DNA of 64,000 nt, from NCBI RefSeq assembly GCF_033100095.1, contig NZ_CP136921.1, positions 2,450,501 to 2,514,500 on the forward strand, in the 5' to 3' direction. Origin of the DNA: Diaphorobacter limosus (lineage in GTDB: Bacteria; Pseudomonadota; Gammaproteobacteria; Burkholderiales; Burkholderiaceae_C). The translations under genes and the position numbers were made by a program. This document shows, piece after piece, positions 43,587-53,593 of the stretch (position 1 is the stretch's first letter; each line of letters opens with the position of its first letter). The notes beneath the pieces were generated by a model. That model was not told the DNA's origin. It saw nothing but the letters and a program-made list of their open reading frames with translations, and searched no databases.

Positions 43587-46510
43587 TCATCCATTGGTGC
43601 CAGTTATCGATGCATTTGGCCGCGAAGGCAGGATTTGGTCAGCATAGCGGTCAACCGGGAAGCGAAACACACCCCGCAAGTTGATGCTCTCCAGCCTGGT
43701 GGGCGCAATCTTCCCGATCAGTTCCGGTGGAATGACCTGGCGGCGGTTCGACCAGCGATCCAGGACCGCCTGCATCTGTGAGGTATTCCACGCCATCACG
43801 ATGTTGGCCATCAGGCTCAACGCATCGGCCACAGCCTGCATTTCATCGACACGTTTGGCCTGCGCCGGGCTGATCCGGCCGGTATAAATGGCGCGCTTGA
43901 GGGCGTTAACAGCCTCGCCCCGATTGAGCACCCGGCGCAACTCGTTCCTGAAAGCGTCCTTGACAAAGTAGTCAGCCAAAAACGCCGTACGCAGCAACCG
44001 CCCCAATTGCACGCCAGCCTCATAGATTGGATCGCCCTGGGCGGCAGAACCGAACCGCGCAAGAGCTGCCACCGCACTGGCATGTCCGCTCATGACCGAG
44101 GCTGCCAGGTGCACCAGACTATCCCAATGCTTTTCGATCAAAGCGACGTCGACATTGGCTTCGCACACCGCAGCGATTTCTGCGGGCACTTTGGTGCCGC
44201 GTGGCACAAAGAGGTGGCGCTGTTTGAGTTCCTTCAACCGCGGGCAAAGATCAAAACCAAGCAAACGGGCATGTGACATGGCAAAGTCGGTGTAGCCATG
44301 GGTATCCACAGCAAGCTGGCTGGTCTCCAGCTTTTCTTGGCGGATGACACCTTCAATGGCCACGCCCGCCTGGCGCTCATTGAGCACAAAGGGCTGCGCA
44401 TGGAAGATGCCCCACCGGTCTTTTACATGGGAGTAGATTCCAATGGAAGGTGTGTTGCGCCGAGGATCAAGCCGGGCTTGCCACACCCGTTTGGTGGTCT
44501 CCATGCTCATCATGTCAGAAGATGCCAAATCACCGCCCCCAGGTGGCGGCAATCGGGTGTCGCTGCATGAATTCCAGCACAGCCTGGCAGGCCTGGCTCA
44601 GACGCCGTTCGTCCCGCGCCCAGCGCATGGCCTGGCGAATGCTGGTGGCAGACAATTGCGGAATCATGCGCGCGCATTCGACCGCAGTCAGACTGGTGCC
44701 GTGGGCCATGATGCCGGCATAGACCATCAGCAGCTCGTCGGTAGAGCGCGGCTCACGTCCGAGCATGATCCAGCTAAAGCGCACCTGGGCGTCAACGGCC
44801 AGAATCACTTCCGGCAATTGAACCTCACCGATGCGGTGATCCAAAGCCGCGCGCAGCTTGGTCACTTCTGGGTCTTCGTCCTCTGCGGGCAATGGCGACA
44901 AATGGAGTTCATCATCCACGCGCAGTACGCCACTGCGGGCTGCAGCGGCCACCGCATCGACACCGGCAGTTACTCTGGCCAGCAAAGGCTTCAAGAAAGT
45001 GGCAGCCTTGCTGGGTAACGATAGACGGGCATAGTGTTTCTTGGACTCTGCCTGCCAACGCTCGTCCGTGAAGAACAAGCGCGCACGACCCCGAAAGCTC
45101 AGGCTGTGCTCAATCCAGACCGAGCCATTGCGCACCGCGCGGCGCAGGGCAAACAGGGTGGCCACCTCCAACGCCTGAAACGCCCGTTCCCGGTCTGGGC
45201 TGGAGATCGAAACCTGCCAGATCATTCCCAGACTTGGTGCCACCACTTCAACTGGCAGCTTTCTGGATCCTTTGAGATATAAAGCTTGCAGCTTGGCAAG
45301 GTACTCGATGGCAGGATGCTCGCCGGTGGCCTGCCAGGGCAGCTTTGCAATGGCGACGAGCAACGACCGCACGGGGCGAATTCCATCAATCAATCCCTCG
45401 CGGACCAGGGAGGCCCTGCTCGGTGGTTTGCGTTTCTGGGTTTCGGTGATCAAGGCTTCAAGACGGGCACGCAACTCAGCATCTGGCACCGCACCTTGCG
45501 CGCTCAAGGCAACAAGTTCGCCGAGCAGCGTTTTGTACATTGCGGCCCAATTGACGGTAGCGGGGACATCGGCGGCAGCCTGACGCCACAGATCGGCGAT
45601 CCGGCGCTGCACCATAAGGATCAACTGGTCTGTGGTGGTGAACAGGCAATACCGAAGAAAGCATGCGACCTCCACGGTGCGCGCTGGCTCTTTGATCTTG
45701 GCTCCGGCTGAGGGCGGCCTGGAGACAAGTCGGCGCGCGTAGCGGCGCAAGATGAGATCGGGGATGTCTGCCAGGTGCTTATGAACGTCCAGCGTGTAAA
45801 GCAGGTCGATGCGCTCCAGTACCTCGCTGATTTGGCGGGTTGAGTGTTTCGCCGGTGCAGCCCATAGCCAACTCTGCTGGGTTTGTCCATCTGGGCGCAG
45901 CTCTGAAACTGAGGCTCGCCAGCGATCAAGTGTTGCTGGATCAACGCTGGCGGCGATGGCGGTGCCTGTTTCAACTTCAAGCTGGGCAAGTGCCGCCGCA
46001 ATCAGTGTCCGAATTGCCCGCTCGTGCACGATCACCAGCTTGTTCTTGTACAGCCATTGACGCGCCCGCACGAGTAGCTGATCGCGGTCGGCGCAGCGCG
46101 CCACTTCGTCGCGCAGTTCACGTACCAGTGAGCGGCGCTGGTGCTCGCTCATCCACTGGAATCCACACCGTGCAGGCTACTTGTTGGTGATCGAATAGCG
46201 TGCGCCCGCGTTCATACATGGCTCTCAGCGAGGCGACTTCTGGTGCTGCAATGCCAAGCTCGTTGCCAAGGTGGCGCCACAAGGCTACTGGAATTACCCG
46301 AAAGGCACCGAGCAAACGCCCACTCATGCGCAGGAAACCAATATGGAGCGCCAGACCAAGCTTGTGGGAATCACCTCGGCGTGCATTGATTGCGTCGCGC
46401 TCGGCACCATCGAAGGTGAAAAATGCCTTCATCTCGAAGTCGCTGATATCGCGGGGGAGCCCACGCATCCCCAAAAACGTTGTGTGCCAACCCTGCATCG
46501 TGAACCTCAA
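43587..46510 (-). pseudogene. tnpA: IS1071 transposase TnpA, broken by two frameshifts
   Basis: A Tn3-type transposase in three overlapping frames: 46510-46118, 46152-44530 and 44552-43587. Together they cover a protein of about 970 residues. Start: MRFTMQGWHTTFLGMRGLPR. Likely catalytic residues are in 'VILAVDAQVRFSWIMLG' (first Asp), 'QLAVDTHGYTDFAM' (second Asp) and 'LNRGEAVNALKRAIY' (Glu). Two separate single-base shifts would silence it unless they are sequencing errors. Confidence 0.88.
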
Positions 46511-46600
46511 AAGTGGGAGGCCACCATACCCGTTTACAAAGCGAACAGGAAAGTCAATGAAATCAACGGTCTACCCAGACCACCCCCGCGCCAGTGCTAG

Positions 46601-47781
46601 GGAAGGTCTGCACAACCACCGCTGACGCGGCGGCTTGGGGCTGTTATTTCAGATGACGACACTTTTTTGCGTTCAAAGGGCAGATACGGGGCGTATTGAG
46701 CCCCAGTCGTGGCCCCTTGGCCGTTTTTGGGCGCACTCATCCCTGCGCCCCCATATTCAAGAGTCGTTTGCGCACCATCCACAGGTTGGACAGTGCAAAC
46801 AGCGTCATCAGATTGGCCGTATTCTTGGCCAGCCCACGGTACTTGACCTTGACGTAGCCGAACTGCCGCTTGATGACACGAAACGGATGTTCCACCTTGG
46901 CACGGATGCTGGCTTTGGTCTTTTCCAACCGCTCCAGGATGCTGCCCATGGGCGTGCTCTTGTCCATGGCCTTTCGCTTGCCAGGCATCATGGCGATGTG
47001 CCATTTCACATCCGGGTGCTTGGCTTGAATTTCTTCGCGCTTTTCAATACCCCGGTAGCCCGAATCGGCAAAGACGTCCGTTTCTTGGCCGTGCAACAGC
47101 GCGTGTGCCTGGGTGATGTCGTGCGCGTTGGCCGCCGTGGTGGTCACGCTGTGCACCAGCCCCAAATCGGCATCCGAGCCGATGTGCGCCTTCATGCCGT
47201 GGTGCCACTGGTTGCCCTTTTTGGTCTGGTGCATCTCGGGGTCGCGCGCGCCTGTGCTGTTCTTGGTCGAACTCGGCGCCGCAATCAACGTCGCATCCAC
47301 GACTGTGCCTTGCTTGAGCAGCAAACCCTTGGCGGTGAGCGTGGCGTTGACGGTTGCCAAGATTTGCAAGCTCAGATCGTGAGCTTCGAGCAAATGGCGA
47401 AAACGCAAGATGGTGCTTTCGTCGGGAAGATGGTCCTCTCCCATGTCCAGCCGGGCAAACTCACGGAACATCGGCGTGTCATAAAGGGCTTCTTCCATGG
47501 CCGGGTCAGACAAGTTGAACCACTGCTGCAAAAAGTGAATGCGCAGCATCGTTTCCACAGCAAACGGTGGACGACCACCTTTGGCGCCACGCGCCGGCGC
47601 GTGTGGCGCAATCAAGCCCACAAGCTCAGCCCAGGGCACGACCAGGTTCATCTCGTCGAGGAACTCGCGCTTGCGCGTTCTCTTGGTCTTGCGTTCAAAT
47701 CCAGTGGTGCTCAGGCTCATCTGCTTCATGCTGTCACTGTCTCACATTCAGGGCTGCATGCGGAGGTTTTGCAGACCATCC
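46601..47781 (-). mobile_element. IS5-family insertion sequence, 1181 bp, inside the IS1071 terminal repeat
   Basis: The ends are GGAAGGTCTGCACAACC and, on the other strand, GGATGGTCTGCAAAACC. A CTAG duplication flanks it exactly (46597-46600 and 47782-47785). Size, ends and 4-base target duplication agree with the IS5 family. It has split the right repeat of IS1071 43 bases from its tip. Confidence 0.95.
46737..47729 (-). CDS. IS5-family transposase
   Basis: A 330-residue DDE transposase. It has the N-terminal 'ETMLRIHFLQQWFNLSDPAM' domain, then catalytic Asp in 'QGTVVDATLIAAPSS', Asp in 'ETDVFADSGYRGIEKRE', and Glu in 'AKVEHPFRVIKRQFGYVKVK' (the YREK-like block). The frame is complete, so the element may be mobile. 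Confidence 0.95.
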   Translation of the reverse strand: MKQMSLSTTGFERKTKRTRKREFLDEMNLVVPWAELVGLIAPHAPARGAKGGRPPFAVETMLRIHFLQQWFNLSDPAMEEALYDTPMFREFARLDMGEDHLPDESTILRFRHLLEAHDLSLQILATVNATLTAKGLLLKQGTVVDATLIAAPSSTKNSTGARDPEMHQTKKGNQWHHGMKAHIGSDADLGLVHSVTTTAANAHDITQAHALLHGQETDVFADSGYRGIEKREEIQAKHPDVKWHIAMMPGKRKAMDKSTPMGSILERLEKTKASIRAKVEHPFRVIKRQFGYVKVKYRGLAKNTANLMTLFALSNLWMVRKRLLNMGAQG

Positions 47782-47830
47782 CTAGCTTTGCGTACCGTCA
47801 CTTATTGCACTGAAAACGAGGAGACCCCTT

Positions 47831-48136
47831 GATGCCCTCGGGCGTGGCCTCGGCGGCCACGGTCTTGGTATTCAGCATCACGTTGTCGAAACGGCCATGG
47901 ACAAGCCCGCCGTGGTGCTGACCCAACCGTTCGATGGCCAATCTGCCTCCGTGGGCAACGGCATGATGGTGGCGTTGGTGGTGAAGTCCAAGGACATGGT
48001 GGACCGCGTCTACCAAAAGGCCATCGCACTTGGCGCCAAGGACGAGGGGCCCAATGGCCCGCGTGGCGAACAGTTCTACGCCGGCTACTTCCGCGATCTG
48101 GACGGCAATAAGCTCAACGTGTTTTGCATGGGCTAG
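47831..48136 (+). pseudogene. VOC/glyoxalase-family protein, C-terminal part
   Basis: The recognisable protein begins near 47897, MDKPAVVLTQPFDGQSASVG, and has 'ASVGNGMMVALVVKSKDMVD' and 'EQFYAGYFRDLDGNKLNVFC', the last beta-alpha-beta unit of the vicinal-oxygen-chelate fold with the terminal metal-ligand region. The N-terminal half is cut by the end of IS1071. Its stop lies against the convergent membrane-protein gene. Confidence 0.8.
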
Positions 48137-48723
48137 GCCGGAGGGGCTGATGCGTCTGCCTGCGCGCTCAGCCTGGGCAAGGCCAGCAAGGCGATGCCCG
48201 CAGCCAGCAGGTAGTGCAGCGCCTGGGTGCTGTTGAAGTAGTCGAGGTACAGGGTGCCCGGCTTGCCGGTCGCCGCCACCGCGAAGCTGCCGACCAGCAA
48301 CAGCGCGCCGACGATGGCCAGCGCGCGGCGTTGCTGCAGTGCAGTCCAGACGATCACCAGCGCCGACAGGCCCGGCACGATCTGGCTCCACAACCCGACG
48401 CCCATCACGGTCAACGCGACACCGACACCGCCGACGACCACCACACATCGGCCCACTGCGGCCGCACGCCTGGCGATTGCTGCATCGGGCCAGCGCAATC
48501 CGGCGGCCAACAAGGTGAACGCCACACAGGCTGCCAGCAAGCTGAAGAAGCGATGCGGCCCATAGACCATCGCAACGCCGGAAAAGCGCAGTACGCCCAA
48601 GAGCGCGGCCAAGCCAATCAGGCCCGCCCCCACCGCAATGGCCGGGCGTGTGCGCAGATCACGCCAGGCCACCGTGGCGCACACCAGCAGGAGCACCAGA
48701 TCCGACAGAGCGTCCGGGTTCAT
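48133..48723 (-). CDS. Integral membrane protein of unknown function
   Basis: A 196-residue protein with five or six hydrophobic segments, for example 'ALSDLVLLLVCATVAWRDL' and 'FFSLLAACVAFTLLAAGL'. No conserved family recognised. Its start overlaps the stop of the sterol-desaturase-like gene by 3 bases, so it is co-translated with that enzyme and may assist it in the membrane. Confidence 0.75.
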   Translation of the reverse strand: MNPDALSDLVLLLVCATVAWRDLRTRPAIAVGAGLIGLAALLGVLRFSGVAMVYGPHRFFSLLAACVAFTLLAAGLRWPDAAIARRAAAVGRCVVVVGGVGVALTVMGVGLWSQIVPGLSALVIVWTALQQRRALAIVGALLLVGSFAVAATGKPGTLYLDYFNSTQALHYLLAAGIALLALPRLSAQADASAPPA

Positions 48724-49940
48724 GCGGCCACCTGCCCCAACGCGGTACGGCGGCGCAGCAGCCAGACCACACTGGCGACGGCAAAAACCAGCACCGCAGC
48801 GCGCAGCGCGACCGGGGCCTGAAAGCCAAACCAGTCGGGCAGCAACGCAAACACGGCACCGACCGCCAGCAGCCGCAACATCTCCAGCCAGCGCCCCCAG
48901 GGCAATCCTTCGAGCAGCGCGCCCAAGGCCACAGCGGTGAAGGCAATCACCCCGGCGTATACCAGTGCATCGGCTGTCGGGATGTCTTTGACGATGCCCA
49001 GGAAATGCACCACCAGCGGCACCAACAGCGCGTACTGCAGCGCCACATACCAGCGCATCGCAGCCGGCGTCTGGCGCGTGTAGCGCTGAAATGTGGCGGG
49101 CTCGAAATGGGCTATGGGTTCATCGGTCCAGCCACCGGGCGGCGCGACCCACACACCGACCTTGGCGCGCCAACCTTGGGCCGCGACGGATTCGCGCCAC
49201 AGGTCGGCGTAGTAATGCAGGTTGCCCCAGATCGGGCTGTAGCTCTTCAAGGGTTTGCGGATGCCGTAGACGATCTTCTCACCGTCGCGCTCGTCTTCGA
49301 ACGTGCCAAACAGACGGTCCCACAGAATCAGAATGCCGCCGTAGTTTTTGTCGATGCAGTAGTCGTTCTGGCCATGGTGGACGCGGTGGTTGCTGGGCGT
49401 CACCAGGATGCGGTCCAGCACGCCCAGGCGACCGATCAGTTCGGTATGCACCCAGTACTGGTACAGCAGGTCAATCAATCCGACGATCACCAGCATCTGC
49501 CACGGAATACCGAGCACCGCCAGCGGCAGGTAGAAGGCCCAGCCCAGCAGCGCGCCGGTCGATGTCTGGCGCAGTGCGGTGGACAGGTTGTAGTACTCCG
49601 ACGAATGGTGCACCACATGCGAGGCCCACAGGATGTTGACCTCGTGACCCATGCGGTGCGCCCAGTAGTAGCACAGGTCGTACAGGATCAGCGCCAGCAC
49701 CCACAGCCAGGCATTGCCCATCGACCACTCGGTGAGCCGGTAGGTGTCGTACACCGCAATGTAGATGCCCAGGGTGGCGACCTTGGTGAACGCGCCGGTC
49801 AACTGGCTCAACACGCCATGGTGCAGGCTGGTGACAGCGTCGGGAATGTCGTACACCGCCAGTCCCCTGCGCCGGGCCCACCAGGCCTCCAGAACAATGG
49901 TCAGCAGGAATACGGGAATGGCAAAGAGAATCGGGTTCAT
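48720..49940 (-). CDS. Sterol desaturase/fatty-acid hydroxylase family protein (second)
   Basis: A 406-residue membrane di-iron enzyme from the ATG at 49940 (MNPILFAIPVFLLTIVLEAW). His clusters: 'LCYYWAHRMGHEVNILWASH', 'VVHHSSEYYNLSTALRQ' and 'VTPSNHRVHHGQNDY'. About 100 extra C-terminal residues form further membrane segments. It resembles alkylglycerol monooxygenase-type proteins in having this extension, but that is a guess. It is followed by a coupled membrane protein, and a flavoprotein fragment lies on the other strand upstream. Confidence 0.92.
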   Translation of the reverse strand: MNPILFAIPVFLLTIVLEAWWARRRGLAVYDIPDAVTSLHHGVLSQLTGAFTKVATLGIYIAVYDTYRLTEWSMGNAWLWVLALILYDLCYYWAHRMGHEVNILWASHVVHHSSEYYNLSTALRQTSTGALLGWAFYLPLAVLGIPWQMLVIVGLIDLLYQYWVHTELIGRLGVLDRILVTPSNHRVHHGQNDYCIDKNYGGILILWDRLFGTFEDERDGEKIVYGIRKPLKSYSPIWGNLHYYADLWRESVAAQGWRAKVGVWVAPPGGWTDEPIAHFEPATFQRYTRQTPAAMRWYVALQYALLVPLVVHFLGIVKDIPTADALVYAGVIAFTAVALGALLEGLPWGRWLEMLRLLAVGAVFALLPDWFGFQAPVALRAAVLVFAVASVVWLLRRRTALGQVAA

Positions 49941-50015
49941 GGGCTTGTCTCTCTCGTAGTGCAACACCTCTTGTCGGGTGCTGTCATCGTTAGCGGCCAG
50001 TCTACACTGCAGGCC

Positions 50016-50310
50016 ATGCACAGTTTTGATGTCGTGATCGTGGGCGCCGGGGCGGCCGGCCTGTTTTGCGCGGGCCAGGCCGGGCAACGCGGTCTGAAGG
50101 TTTTGCTGCTGGACCACAGCGAAAAAGTCGCCGAGAAAATCCGCATCTCGGGCGGCGGCCGGGCCAACTTCACCAACACCGACGTCAGCGCCGCCAATTT
50201 CCTGAGCGAGAACCCGCGCTTTGCAAAGTCGGCGCTGGCCCGCTTCACGCCGCGCGACTTTCTGGCGCTGATGCAAAAGCACCAGATCCCCTTTCATGAA
50301 AAGCACAAGA
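50016..50310 (+). pseudogene. HI0933/YhiN-like flavoprotein, N-terminal part
   Basis: Starts MHSFDVVIVGAGAAGLFCAG (Rossmann FAD motif), then 'VLLLDHSEKVAEKIRISGGG' and 'RANFTNTDVSAANFLSENPR', the signature of the HI0933 group. About 98 native residues of nearly 400 remain; the frame passes into the IS91 type 2 terminus (GGATAGGCGTTTTAACCG) and stops at 50375. Confidence 0.9.
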
Positions 50311-50661
50311 CGGATAGGCGTTTTAACCGCATGAGGCCAAGTATCGCACCGCGGAAGCGCCATCAAGCCGGCTGAGACACTCGATTTTCCCGCCCAGGTG
50401 TCAGGTTCACCACCAGGGTTTGGCGTTCAGGAGAGTGATTTGCGGCGCTCGGCGTGTACCGGGCGCAGAGCCAGTTCGCGGCAAGTCAAAATCGCCGCTT
50501 TGTTCATTCACCAACTGATGCGCTGATCGACCTCAAAGTCCGGTGCCGGTTGCGCCGCTAGGTCCCAGTCTGCTGGCTCGGTTTGCGCCCCGTCATCCAT
50601 CTGCGCATCACTACAGTCATCCCACAGCGGTGGCCCGCGCGCCGGGGAGATGCGGGGTGGC
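50310..50661 (-). mobile_element. IS91-family end fragment (type 2, copy 2)
   Basis: About 350 bases that repeat 34682-35033 almost base for base, from the terminus GGATAGGCGTTTTAACCG to the last codons of the transposase. The inner edge, at GGGGTGGC, passes into a roadblock-domain fragment. Confidence 0.9.
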
Positions 50662-50860
50662 CGGTGCTGGATTCAAGAATGAGCCGCTCGGGCACGCCGT
50701 GCCCGGCCTCGCGCGTCATGGCACCCGCCAGCGCACTGAGCGAGCCGGACATGGCCGAGAGCTTGTCGGCTTCATGGTTGTTCGACAGCGTGGAGGCCAC
50801 GGTCAGCCCATCGGCACTGGCCAGAGTGGCGCTCAGCACACCGGGCGTCCCGCGCTGCAG
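50661..50860 (-). pseudogene. Roadblock/LC7-domain protein fragment
   Basis: The translated sequence 'LQRGTPGVLSATLASADGLT' and 'NNHEADKLSAMSGSLSALAG' is typical of bacterial Roadblock/LC7 proteins linked to small GTPases. Both ends are cut: one by IS91, the other joined in frame to a membrane-protein fragment. Moderate confidence in the family. Confidence 0.6.
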
Positions 50861-51400
50861 CTCGGCCAGGAGCAACCAGGTGCCCCAGACAATGGCTCGC
50901 GGCATAGCGCCGGTGCGATGGCACAGCGTGGCCAGCGAGAACATGAACACACCGGCCATGCGCAGCGCGTAGGTGTTGGTCAGCTCGTAGGTCAAGCGGC
51001 TGCCGAAGGTGTAGGTGCCGCTGTCGAAGAAGCGTTCGCCGTACTGCGCGTGCGCCGCCAGCAGCGCCTGCGTTCCCGCCGCGGCGACAAAGCACATGGC
51101 CAGGAAGAGCACACCGCTGCCGAAGTACACCGACGCCAGGAAGCGGTCCTCTCGTGCGCCGATGTGCGTGCGCACCACGCCGATGAACCACAGGAAGGCG
51201 ATGCCGCCCCAGGCCAGCAGGTGCGTGGCCAGGCGCAGGTTGCCGGCCGGGTCGGCGAGCCAGCCGCCACGCTCGACGATCGATCCCGGAATCGACAGCC
51301 GCACCATCAGCAAGGCCGCGCCGAACAGCAGCGCGAAGGCGACACCGGCCACGGCCGCCGCGCGCGGCACGGCGCTCAGCGACGGCGGGTCTTCGTTCAC
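50861..51400 (-). pseudogene. Membrane protein, probably C-terminally truncated
   Basis: About 180 residues starting MNEDPPSLSAVPRAAAVAGV with four to five hydrophobic segments, such as 'LLAWGGIAFLWFIGVVRTHI' and 'LASVYFGSGVLFLAMCFVAA'. Its ATG overlaps the stop of the GMC oxidoreductase gene by 4 bases. After 'WGTWLLLAE' the sequence changes to a Roadblock-like protein without a stop codon, which indicates a deletion fusion. Function not recognised. Confidence 0.7.
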
Positions 51401-52986
51401 TTCAGGTCCTGGGCCAGCGCCGTGGCGTTCTGCGCGGTCAAGCCGAAGATCGACAGCTGCGGGTTGGCGCCGATGCTGGTGGGGAACACCGACCCATCCA
51501 TCACCGACAGGTTGGCCAGCTGGTGATGCCGGCCGCGGCTGTCGACCACGCCGCGCTTCGGGTTCTGGCTCATCGCGCAGCCGCCCATCAGGTGCGCGGT
51601 GAACAGCGTGGCGCGAAACTTCTTCAGCGGCAGTTCGGCGATGGCCCTCTTCGCGTCGCTCCAGCTGGTCGCGTAGCGCGCGTCGATGTGCGCCGAACGC
51701 ACCTTCTCGGCACCGGCCGCAAACTGCAGTTCAGCCATGCTCAGCCAGGCGCGGCGTGCGCCCTCCCACACATAGTCGCTCAGGTCATAGTCCAGCATCG
51801 GGCTGCCGTCGTCGGCCAGGCGCACGCTGCCGCCGGGGCTTTGTTCGACGAAGCCGTCGCGCAGCAGCGCCAGCACGGCGTTGCTGTGCGCCAGTGCCGC
51901 CATCTCGCGCTTCAGATCGTCACCGAACGCATTGAGCACGCCCGCACCGATGCCGGGAAAGATTGGCGGCACCTCGAGCTTGTAGCCCATCGGCCCGGTG
52001 GCGCCGTCCTTCCACTGGAAGTGGTCGGAGGCAATGGACTGCGGCGCGCCGAAGAACGGGTCGATGCGCTCGGGCATCTGCGCCAGCGACAGCACCACCG
52101 GGTGGATGAAGCTGCGTTTGCCGAGGATCTGATGCGGGTCGGGCGCTTTCGACCGCAGCAGCAGTGCCGGCGTGTTGATGGCGCCGCCGGCAGCGATGTA
52201 GTGCCGCGCCTTGATCGTCAGCAGCGTGCCGCTGGGCGTGCGGCCGTCTTCGCGCAGGGCTTCGCCGACCGCGCCGCTGATCTTGCCGTCGACATGCTGC
52301 AGCTGGCGCACGCGCACGCGGTGCACCAGCGTCGCGCCCTGTTTCAACGCCCCGGGGATGGTGGACACCAGCGTCGACTGCTTGGCGTTGACCGGGCAGC
52401 CCAGGCCGCAGTAACCCGAGTTCCAGCAGCCGCGCACGTTGCGCGGAATGGCGTGCGCCTCCCAGCCCAGCTTCTGGCAGCCGCGCATCAGCACGCTGTT
52501 GTTGGGGTTGTGCGCCTCCCACAGCATCACGTCCAGGCGCTTTTCCATCATCTCGAACCAGGGCTTCATCTCGTCGACGCTGTGGCCGACCACCTCGCAC
52601 TCCGAGGCCCAGAACTTCAGCGTGGGCGCCGGCGTGCGGAAGCTCGAGGTCCAGTTGACCGTGGTCGAGCCGCCGACCGAGCGGCCCTGCAGCACCGCGA
52701 TGGCACCGTCCGAGGTAGCGCGTGCGCCGCCTTCCTGGTACAGCTCGCGCATCGCGCGGCCCTCGTCCATGTCCTTGAAGCTGGCCGAGGTGCGCAGCGC
52801 GCCTTCTTCCAGCAGCAGCACCTTCAGGCCAGCGAGCGCCAGCACCTCGGCGGCCACGCCGCCGCCGGCACCGCTGCCGATGATGGCCACGTCGGCTTCC
52901 ATCGTCTGCGGCGCCGTCAGCTTGGCACCGTCGATGACCTTCCAGCCCGAGGCGATGCCTTCGCTGTAGATGTCGGGTAGAGCCAT
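51397..52986 (-). CDS. GMC-family FAD oxidoreductase
   Basis: A 529-residue flavoenzyme that oxidises alcohols or sterols. 'DVAIIGSGAGGGVAAEVLAL' is the FAD site and 'LQGRSVGGSTTVNWTSSFRT' the GMC signature. Cys-rich 'RGCWNSGYCGLGCPVNAKQS' is a hallmark of the long-chain alcohol and sterol oxidase subgroup. The C-terminal 'AHLMGGCAMS' and 'GSVFPTSIGANPQLSIFGLT' hold the catalytic His and Asn. The upstream gene encodes a Tat-exported partner, as in gluconate-dehydrogenase-type complexes. Confidence 0.93.
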   Translation of the reverse strand: MALPDIYSEGIASGWKVIDGAKLTAPQTMEADVAIIGSGAGGGVAAEVLALAGLKVLLLEEGALRTSASFKDMDEGRAMRELYQEGGARATSDGAIAVLQGRSVGGSTTVNWTSSFRTPAPTLKFWASECEVVGHSVDEMKPWFEMMEKRLDVMLWEAHNPNNSVLMRGCQKLGWEAHAIPRNVRGCWNSGYCGLGCPVNAKQSTLVSTIPGALKQGATLVHRVRVRQLQHVDGKISGAVGEALREDGRTPSGTLLTIKARHYIAAGGAINTPALLLRSKAPDPHQILGKRSFIHPVVLSLAQMPERIDPFFGAPQSIASDHFQWKDGATGPMGYKLEVPPIFPGIGAGVLNAFGDDLKREMAALAHSNAVLALLRDGFVEQSPGGSVRLADDGSPMLDYDLSDYVWEGARRAWLSMAELQFAAGAEKVRSAHIDARYATSWSDAKRAIAELPLKKFRATLFTAHLMGGCAMSQNPKRGVVDSRGRHHQLANLSVMDGSVFPTSIGANPQLSIFGLTAQNATALAQDLK

Positions 52987-52998
52987 GGTCTCTCGTCC

Positions 52999-53577
52999 TC
53001 AGGAATTGACGGCCTTGAACACGTACTCCAGCGGCCCGGGGTAGCCGGTGGACGGCCAGCTCTCGGGCAGCAGGTAGAAGCTGCTCGACGTGAGCCTGAC
53101 CAGCACGTTGCCGCCAACGTTCAGCGTTGCGAAGCGGCTGCCGCGCCAGCGCGCCAGGAAGGCGTGCATCTTGTCAATGCCGGCGTCGTTCCAGGCACCG
53201 ACTCCCGTCAGCGCGTAACGCAGCGGTGCGATGGCCAGCAGGTCCAGCAGCTTGCGCAGCTCCTGCCGTGAGCCCAGGTCGAGCGCGGCACAGGCACCGT
53301 CGACGTTGCGCAGTACCGCCTCGACCAGGGTCTTGCGTTTGGCGGCGTCAAAGCTGCCCAGTTCGGTGACCACGGCCGGCGCCAGCGCCGTGAACAGCTC
53401 GACATCGCCCGGTTGCAGGAAGGCGTAGCCGGCCACCGGCGCCTTGGCACTGCCACTGCAGCCGACCGTGCCGGCCAGTACCAGCGCCAGCGAAAAACCG
53501 GCGCCGACCTTGAGGAAATCGCGCCGCGCCAGGCCAGGTATGGACAGCGGATCGTTGATTGGAGCCGAGTTGGTCAT
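52999..53577 (-). CDS. Tat-exported small subunit/partner of the GMC oxidoreductase
   Basis: A 192-residue protein with a twin-arginine signal, 'LARRDFLKVGAGFSLALVLA', ending at a lipobox-like 'GTVGCSG'. The mature part is helical and resembles gluconate 2-dehydrogenase subunit 3-like proteins. It lies 12 bases before the GMC gene, in the same operon, so it probably carries the flavoprotein subunit to the periplasm. Confidence 0.75.
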   Translation of the reverse strand: MTNSAPINDPLSIPGLARRDFLKVGAGFSLALVLAGTVGCSGSAKAPVAGYAFLQPGDVELFTALAPAVVTELGSFDAAKRKTLVEAVLRNVDGACAALDLGSRQELRKLLDLLAIAPLRYALTGVGAWNDAGIDKMHAFLARWRGSRFATLNVGGNVLVRLTSSSFYLLPESWPSTGYPGPLEYVFKAVNS

Positions 53578-53593
53578 CGCAGCGTCCTCGCCT

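Larger units (their letters stand above)
43444..47828 (-). mobile_element. IS1071 (Tn3 family), interrupted by an IS5-family element
   Basis: Both ends begin GGGGTCTCCTCGTTTT, and the terminal repeats extend about 110 bases inward, ending with TCATTGACTTTCCTGTTC. Without the inserted element the length is 3200 bases, next to the 3204 I recall for IS1071. The flanks (GACAG on the left, TTGAT on the right) do not form a target duplication, so the adjoining DNA has been rearranged since insertion. Confidence 0.93.

Noticed and set aside
43444..47828. A target-site duplication around IS1071
   Set aside because: The five bases on the two sides (GACAG and TTGAT) differ.
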